Source of the DNA: an uncultured Clostridia bacterium
GTDB taxonomy: Bacteria; Bacillota; Clostridia; Christensenellales; Aristaeellaceae
Reading direction: 5' to 3'
Assembly (NCBI GenBank): GCA_946626395.1
Contig: CAMOUF010000304.1
Location: forward strand, 1-6,402
Length of the DNA stretch: 6,402 nucleotides
Shown here: one piece after another, positions 1-4,159 of the stretch
Numbering within the stretch: position 1 is the stretch's first letter
How the letters are laid out: the number at the start of each line of letters is the position of its first letter
The notes under the pieces: generated by a model
What the model was told of the DNA's origin: nothing
The model's input: the letters and a program-made list of their open reading frames with translations, nothing else
Databases searched by the model: none
Program-made: the position numbers and the translations under genes

Positions 1-1024
1 CCAAGGCGGTGCAGGTACACACGATGATGGTATCGGCAAACACTTCAAAGATGCCCCACAGGCCCTGCACCACGGGTTCCTTCACATTGGAGGCGGAGTG
101 CACCATCACGGAGGAGCCCAGGCCCGCTTCATTGGAGAACACGCCCCGCTTGAAGCCCCAGGTCATGGCCTGAGCGATAATGGCGCCGCCCACGCCGCCG
201 GCGGCTGACTTAAAGTTGAAAGCGCCCTTGAAAATCGCGCCGAACGCGGCGGGCACCTTGCCAATGTTCATGATGATAATGGCCAGGGAGCCGATGATGA
301 AGAACACGGCCATGAAGGGCACGATGCGCTCGTTGGTGGTGGCGATACGCTTGAGGCCGCCCAGGATCACCAGGCTCAGCAGCACGATCACCACCAGGCC
401 GGTGACCAGGTTCACGGTGGAGGGATTGGCGGACACCAGGGTGTTGATGCTCTCGGTGATGGAGGCCACCTGGCCCATATTGCCGATGCCGAAGGAGGCC
501 ACGATGGCAAAGAAGGAGAACAGCACCGCCAGCACGGGGCCGACCACCTTGCCGTACTTCATTTTGCCCACGCCGTCCTTCAGGTAATACATGGCGCCGC
601 CGCTCCATTCGCCCTTTTTGTTCCGGCGGCGGAAGAAGATGCCCAGCACATTTTCAGAATAGTTGGTCATCATGCCCACGATGGCGGCGATCCACATCCA
701 GAACACCGCGCCGGGGCCGCCCATGGTGATGGCGTAGGCCACGCCCGCGATGTTGCCGGTGCCGATGGTGGCGGAAAGCGCCGTGCACAGGCTCTGGAAC
801 TGGGAAATGGAATGGGCGTCGTTGGATTTGCGGATGCCCTTTTCTTTATTGAACAGTCCCCCAATGGTCTCCCGCCACATATGGCCGAAGCGGCGGAACT
901 GGAAAAACTTCGTCAGCACGGTCATCAAAATGCCGGTGCCGATCAGCAGCACCAGAGCGGGCACGCCCCACACGATATCGTTGACCTTACCGTTAATGGA
1001 AGCGATGGTCTGGGTAAAATCCAT
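1..1024 (-). CDS. AGCS-family sodium:alanine/glycine symporter, N-terminal part (cut by window edge)
   Basis: This is a membrane carrier of the alanine or glycine:cation symporter family, which imports small neutral amino acids with Na+. I translated 341 codons from the ATG at 1022-1024; the frame stays open to the left edge. AGCS proteins are usually about 450-500 residues, so roughly the last quarter to third is missing. Visible family marks are SATIGTGNIAGVA at residues 84-96, SGGAMYYLKDG at 141-151 and GVFSNEAGLGSS at 294-305, separated by several hydrophobic helices (about 19-36, 105-120, 160-178, 207-223, 235-252). The start is supported by AAAGGA at 1035-1041, about 10 bases upstream. 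A tandem glycine riboswitch and terminator precede the gene, which points to glycine (and/or alanine) as substrate and to feedback control by glycine. The family is secure; the exact substrate is inferred from the riboswitch. Confidence 0.95.
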   Translation of the reverse strand, partial: MDFTQTIASINGKVNDIVWGVPALVLLIGTGILMTVLTKFFQFRRFGHMWRETIGGLFNKEKGIRKSNDAHSISQFQSLCTALSATIGTGNIAGVAYAITMGGPGAVFWMWIAAIVGMMTNYSENVLGIFFRRRNKKGEWSGGAMYYLKDGVGKMKYGKVVGPVLAVLFSFFAIVASFGIGNMGQVASITESINTLVSANPSTVNLVTGLVVIVLLSLVILGGLKRIATTNERIVPFMAVFFIIGSLAIIIMNIGKVPAAFGAIFKGAFNFKSAAGGVGGAIIAQAMTWGFKRGVFSNEAGLGSSVMVHSASNVKEPVVQGLWGIFEVFADTIIVCTCTAL

Positions 1025-1046
1025 GGTGTCACGTTCCTTTCGTAAG

Positions 1047-1082
1047 AAAAAATAAAGAGCCCCGCCGAACCGGGACCCTCTG
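1047..1082 (-). terminator. Intrinsic terminator of the glycine riboswitch expression platform
   Basis: On the minus strand AGAG (1078-1081) pairs with CTCT (1056-1059). After a small internal bulge, TCCCG pairs with CGGGG around a short GTTCG-type loop. The stem is followed at once by TTTATTTTTT (1047-1056). It lies between the second glycine aptamer and the symporter's Shine-Dalgarno site, so it would cut the transcript before the gene. The 5' arm contains CAGAG (1078-1082), the same string as the 3' strand of aptamer-2 P1, so the two can compete for one partner. Confidence 0.8.
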
Positions 1083-1130
1083 CAAACAAAACGGCAAACG
1101 CGCGCTTTTTTCATAACCGAAAGAAACACG

Positions 1131-1310
1131 GCCTCTGTCCTTTTGCCTGAGAGATTCACCGGTTTCCCGGCTTTGCCCCTTCGGCACCCGGCCTGATTGC
1201 CGGGCTTCTCCAGAGTGTCATCCGCGCACAGTCCCGCCGCCCAAAGCGGCACCTGAGAGTTTCGCTCCTTCGGTCACCCCACGGGGTATTTCCTGGGCGC
1301 TTCGTATGAC
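1131..1310 (-). promoter_or_regulatory. Tandem (two-aptamer) glycine riboswitch
   Basis: This cis-acting RNA binds glycine and controls the symporter downstream. Aptamer 1 (about 1310-1216) shows the core ACCGAAGGAGCGAAA at 1260-1274 followed by ACTCTCAGG at 1252-1260, with a short P3 hairpin (ACCC/GGGT). Aptamer 2 (about 1215-1131) shows CCGAAGGGGCAAAG at 1171-1184 and CTCTCAGGCAAAAGGACAG, ending near 1134. It has a P3a hairpin CCCGGC/GCCGGG and an extra CCGG-GAAA-CCGG arm with a GNRA loop. Aptamer-2 P1 is CTCTG (1211-1215) with CAGAG (1133-1137). The transcript's 5' end GTCAT (1306-1310) is complementary to ATGAC in the linker (1217-1221), and GCGC pairs with GCGC just inside. This is the leader/linker helix typical of tandem glycine riboswitches. 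Aptamer 1 is the more divergent copy (CAGGAAA where GGAGAG is usual). Confidence 0.95.
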
Positions 1311-1317
1311 GAAATGT

Positions 1318-1346
1318 ATTGTACTATACGAACGTTTTCGGGTCAA
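1318..1346 (-). promoter_or_regulatory. Sigma-A type promoter for the riboswitch-symporter transcript
   Basis: The minus strand has TTGACC (-35, at 1341-1346) and TACAAT (-10, at 1318-1323) separated by exactly 17 bases, close to the sigma-A/sigma-70 consensus. A start on the G at 1310, seven bases past the -10 box, would begin the RNA exactly at the GUCAU of the riboswitch leader helix. An A-rich tract upstream of the -35 box (1357-1375, about -46 to -64) resembles an UP element and may strengthen the promoter. Confidence 0.88.
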
Positions 1347-1360
1347 GGGTGAAAAACGTT
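1331..1360. repeat. Perfect 8-base inverted repeat around the -35 box (possible operator)
   Basis: AACGTTTT (1331-1338) and AAAACGTT (1353-1360) form a perfect inverted repeat with a 14-base gap. One arm lies between the -35 and -10 boxes, the other just upstream of the -35 box (1341-1346). Each arm contains the palindrome AACGTT. This geometry is where a dimeric repressor would block RNA polymerase. Both arms loosely resemble the catabolite-response element core (ARCGYTTT) but miss outer positions. The repeat is seen directly; operator function is inference. Confidence 0.4.
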
Positions 1361-1376
1361 TGTTTTTGTTTTTTTC

Positions 1377-1407
1377 CTGTACGGCTTTGTTACAGCCGTT
1401 TAAACAG
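1377..1407. other. Hairpin overlapping the GNAT stop codon, without a U-tract
   Basis: ACGGCT (1381-1386) and AGCCGT (1394-1399) form a 6-bp stem with a 7-base loop containing the GNAT stop codon. Outer CTGT/ACAG (1377-1380, 1404-1407) can extend it past a 4-base bulge. On the minus strand the hairpin is followed by GGAAAAAAAC rather than U residues, so it is not a standard intrinsic terminator. It may protect the 3' end of the mRNA or weakly pause polymerase. Confidence 0.45.
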
Positions 1408-1851
1408 CCGGGCGTTCCAGAAGGTCATGTCCAGCTCGTCCAGATAAAAATGCAGGATGGATTTCCAGTTTTTCGTAGCGGTGGAGAGCATCAGGCATTG
1501 AGCCGTGCCTTCCTGCCGCATGGCTTCCTCCGCCAGGCTGAACAGCCGCCGCCCGATCCCCTGGCCGCGGTAAGCGGGGCGGACGTACAGTTCCTCCACC
1601 TCAAAGTAGGGCGTATCCGAAGATAGTACCGTGGAGGTCTTTTCCGTTTTTTCCATCAGGCCGAACAGATACCCCACGATGCTTTCCCCGTCCCGGGCCA
1701 CCCATACCCGGCGGCCCGCTAAATCCGCTTTTGTGTTCCGGCGATAGCCCCGGCAGCTTTCTTCCCGCTCCCAATCCACGGAAAGGGCAAGCAGAACAGG
1801 AAGCAGCGCCTCGTCCAGCGCCGCTTCCCGAAAGATGATTTCGTTTTTCAT
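1390..1851 (-). CDS. GNAT-family N-acetyltransferase
   Basis: This is a 153-residue single-domain acetyltransferase of the GCN5-related (GNAT) fold, which transfers acetyl from acetyl-CoA to an amine. The acetyl-CoA pyrophosphate-binding motif A is clear: strand FEVEELYV (83-90) followed by RPAYRGQGIGRRLF (91-104), matching R/Q-x-x-G-x-G/A. The C-terminal motif B-like segment TKNWKSILHFYLDELDMTFW (125-144) fits the usual end of the fold. Length is normal for the family. The ATG directly abuts the TAA of the upstream SDR gene with no base between. No good Shine-Dalgarno site sits at the usual distance (only AGGTG about 15 bases away), so translation is probably coupled to the SDR gene. The substrate cannot be read from the sequence. 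Confidence 0.9.
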   Translation of the reverse strand: MKNEIIFREAALDEALLPVLLALSVDWEREESCRGYRRNTKADLAGRRVWVARDGESIVGYLFGLMEKTEKTSTVLSSDTPYFEVEELYVRPAYRGQGIGRRLFSLAEEAMRQEGTAQCLMLSTATKNWKSILHFYLDELDMTFWNARLFKRL

Positions 1852-2868
1852 TTACAGCTTTTTCACCTGCTCCGCTGCCGCTTCCATGACGGCCACAACG
1901 CTGTCGGAGAAAGCGTCGAAGTCCGGATCCTCCGTTTGCAGCTCGGGATGGGCCAGGATATAGGCCACGCTTTCCCGGGCAGACTGATCGAACCGCTTTT
2001 TCTGCCGGTACGTGGGCACCAGCTGGTGCAGCAGGGAATTGTCAAAGATCACCGTGTTGGATTTGTCGCCGTACATGCCGCCCACAAAGTCATAGCGCCT
2101 GGTCTGCATAAGCAGGTCGGTGGGCACATAGCAGGGCTTGTATTCCACCCCCAGGGCACGGGCCACGGAGGCCATGATCTGGTTCCAGGTGAGGAGCTCC
2201 TCCCCTGTGATCTGCACTGCCCGGCCGATGGCGTGGATATTGCCCATCAGGCCCACGAAGGCGGGGGCAAAATCCTCGCTGTCCATCACGGCCCACAGGC
2301 TGCTGCCATCCCCGGGCACCAGCACCTTTTTGCCTTCCTGCATCCGCCGGAGCACCTGCCAGGGCCCTTTGTCCCCATGAATGGCCAGGGGCAGGGAACG
2401 GAAGGAAAAGGTGTGGCTGGGGCGGATGATGGTGATGGGGAAACCGCTCTGCCGGTATTCCCGAAGAAGCAGTTCTTCAATGGCAATCTTGTTGCGGGAG
2501 TATTCCCAGTAGGGATTGGACAGGGGGGTGGATTCGCTGATCACAGCATGGGCCAGGGGCTTTTGATAGGCGGAGGCGGAGCTGATGAACATGAATTGAT
2601 CCGTCTTTCCTTTGAACAGCCGGATGTCCCGTTCCGCCTGGGCGGGCACGAAGCAGATAAAATCGCACACGGTATCATAGTGCTCGTTGGCGATGGCCGC
2701 GGCCACCGCGGCCTCGTCGCTGACGTCCAGGGTCAGCTGCCTTGCCCCCGGCACGTCGCTTTGCCGGTTGCCCCGGTTGAGCAGCGTCAAGTCCCATCCC
2801 TGGGCGACCAGCAGCCTGGAAATGGCCGTGCTGATGACCCCTGTTCCGCCGATGAATAATGCCTTCAT
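1852..2868 (-). CDS. Extended-SDR NAD(P)-dependent epimerase/reductase-like protein
   Basis: This is a 338-residue Rossmann-fold protein of the NAD-dependent epimerase/dehydratase (extended SDR) group. The N-terminal nucleotide site MKALFIGGTGVIST carries GGTGxxS (residues 7-13), followed by the strand LTLLNRG (27-33) with an Arg suited to a cofactor phosphate. D48 in LDVS fits the usual adenine-contact position. The catalytic parts are present: SSASAY (96-101) and Y123-x-x-x-K127 in EYSRNK. RPSH (149-152) and a variable C-terminal substrate region follow. The start has a strong AAAGGAG at 2877-2883, 8 bases from the ATG. It lies 40 bases after the PLP-enzyme gene and is fused end-to-start with the GNAT gene. 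Related proteins include sugar-nucleotide epimerases and reductases, and the CSP41-like group; the substrate is unknown. Family is confident, reaction is not. Confidence 0.88.
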   Translation of the reverse strand: MKALFIGGTGVISTAISRLLVAQGWDLTLLNRGNRQSDVPGARQLTLDVSDEAAVAAAIANEHYDTVCDFICFVPAQAERDIRLFKGKTDQFMFISSASAYQKPLAHAVISESTPLSNPYWEYSRNKIAIEELLLREYRQSGFPITIIRPSHTFSFRSLPLAIHGDKGPWQVLRRMQEGKKVLVPGDGSSLWAVMDSEDFAPAFVGLMGNIHAIGRAVQITGEELLTWNQIMASVARALGVEYKPCYVPTDLLMQTRRYDFVGGMYGDKSNTVIFDNSLLHQLVPTYRQKKRFDQSARESVAYILAHPELQTEDPDFDAFSDSVVAVMEAAAEQVKKL

Positions 2869-2908
2869 GGTTCCGTCTCCTTTCTGTCGGGTGGTGCGAA
2901 AAATGCGA

Positions 2909-4138
2909 TTACAGCTTCATTTTTTCCAGCGCTGTCATCAGGGCGATCTTGCCGTGGGCGTAGGTGAGCCCTCCTTGCAGATACACCGTAAAGGGGGCGC
3001 GCATGGGGGCGTCGGCGCTCAGCTCGATGCTGGCCCCGGACACGAAGGTGCCCGCCGCCATGATCACCTGATCGGTATAGCCAGGCATATCCCAGGGCTC
3101 CGGCACGGCGCTGCCATCAATGGGGGACGCGGCCTGGATGCCTTGAACAAAGGCGATCAGCTTCTCCGGCTCCCCCATCTCGATGGCCTGGATGATATCC
3201 GCCCGGGGGGCGTCAAAGGCCGGGGTGGTTTTCATGCCCAGCAGTTCAAAGACCCGGGCCGCCAAAATGGCGGTTTTCAACGCCTGGGTCACGGTATGGG
3301 GGGCCATGAACAGGCCCTGATAGAAGGGCTGGTAGCTGGCCGCGTAGCTGCCTACCTCCCGGCCCAGGCCGGGAGCGGTGAGCCGGGCCTCGATCAGCTC
3401 AATGGCCCGCTTGGTTCCCACCAGATACGCGCCGGTGGGGGCCAGGCCGCCGCCGGGATTTTTGATCAGGCTGCCCACGCACACGTCGGCCCCGAAGTGG
3501 GTGGGCTCCTGATCGGTGATGAATTCCCCGTAGCAGTTGTCCACCATGATGAAAATATCGGGCCGGACGGCGTGCACCGCGTCTATCAGCGCCTTCATTT
3601 CCTCGGGCCGCAGGGACGAGCGCCAGGCATAGCCCCGGCTGCGCTGGATGAGGATCACCCGGGTGTTGGGCTGGATTTTTTCCAGCACGGATTTGACATC
3701 GATTTTCGTCTGCTCCTCGGCCATTTCCGCCTGGGAATAGGAAACGTTCATTTCCTTGAGGCTGCCCGGCGCATTGCCGCTCAGGCCGATCACCGTTTCC
3801 ATGGTATCGTAGGGCGTGCCGGTGGCGGAGAGAAGATGATCCCCGGGGCGCAGCAGGCCGAACAGGCACAGGGACAGGGCCGCCGTGCCGCAGGCCACGC
3901 TGGGCCGCACGATGGCCGCCTCCGCGCCGAAAAGCCGGGCAAACACCCGCTCCAGGGTGTCCCGGCCTATATCATCATAGCCGTAGCCGGTGGAAGGGGA
4001 AAAATGCCGGGTGGCCACGTCCTCCGCCTGGAAGGCGGAAAGCACCCGGCGGGTGTTGAGGATTTCAGTTGCCTCCAGGGCGGAAAAGACCCTTTGGCAG
4101 TCCCGCTCAGCCTGAGAAATCAGGGAAAGAATATCCAT
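2909..4138 (-). CDS. PLP-dependent methionine gamma-lyase / YnbB (aluminium-resistance) family protein
   Basis: This 409-residue fold-type I PLP enzyme matches the Met_gamma_lyase / YnbB family, often annotated as cystathionine beta-lyase-like or 'aluminum resistance protein'. Diagnostic segments are STGYGYDDIGRDTLE (49-63), the cofactor-phosphate region CGTAALSLCLFG (83-94), TGTPYDTMETVIG (106-118), and VDNCYGEF (199-206) with the Asp (D200) expected to contact the pyridine nitrogen. VGSLIKNPGGGLAPTGAY (221-238) supplies the likely Schiff-base lysine K226. Length is normal for the family. The ATG is preceded by GGAGG at 4144-4148 with a short 5-base spacer, and lies 21 bases after the comEC stop. 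The predicted chemistry is C-S bond cleavage or another beta/gamma-elimination on a sulfur amino acid, but family members are poorly characterised. The family is secure; the reaction is inferred from relatives. Confidence 0.92.
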   Translation of the reverse strand: MDILSLISQAERDCQRVFSALEATEILNTRRVLSAFQAEDVATRHFSPSTGYGYDDIGRDTLERVFARLFGAEAAIVRPSVACGTAALSLCLFGLLRPGDHLLSATGTPYDTMETVIGLSGNAPGSLKEMNVSYSQAEMAEEQTKIDVKSVLEKIQPNTRVILIQRSRGYAWRSSLRPEEMKALIDAVHAVRPDIFIMVDNCYGEFITDQEPTHFGADVCVGSLIKNPGGGLAPTGAYLVGTKRAIELIEARLTAPGLGREVGSYAASYQPFYQGLFMAPHTVTQALKTAILAARVFELLGMKTTPAFDAPRADIIQAIEMGEPEKLIAFVQGIQAASPIDGSAVPEPWDMPGYTDQVIMAAGTFVSGASIELSADAPMRAPFTVYLQGGLTYAHGKIALMTALEKMKL

Positions 4139-4159
4139 GAGAACCTCCGAAAAAAGTAT

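Noticed and set aside
180..608. Overlapping open frames on both strands
   Set aside because: Both are shadows of the AGCS symporter, whose true frame runs off the window edge.
1350..1375. AT-rich hairpin AAAAAC/GTTTTT on the minus strand as a GNAT terminator
   Set aside because: The stem is only A-T rich apart from one pair, with a short T run, and it overlaps the promoter's upstream tract; too weak to call.
1936..2859. 307-codon open frame on the plus strand
   Set aside because: It mirrors the SDR gene, which has clear motifs and a ribosome site; the antisense translation is low-complexity and shows no family features.
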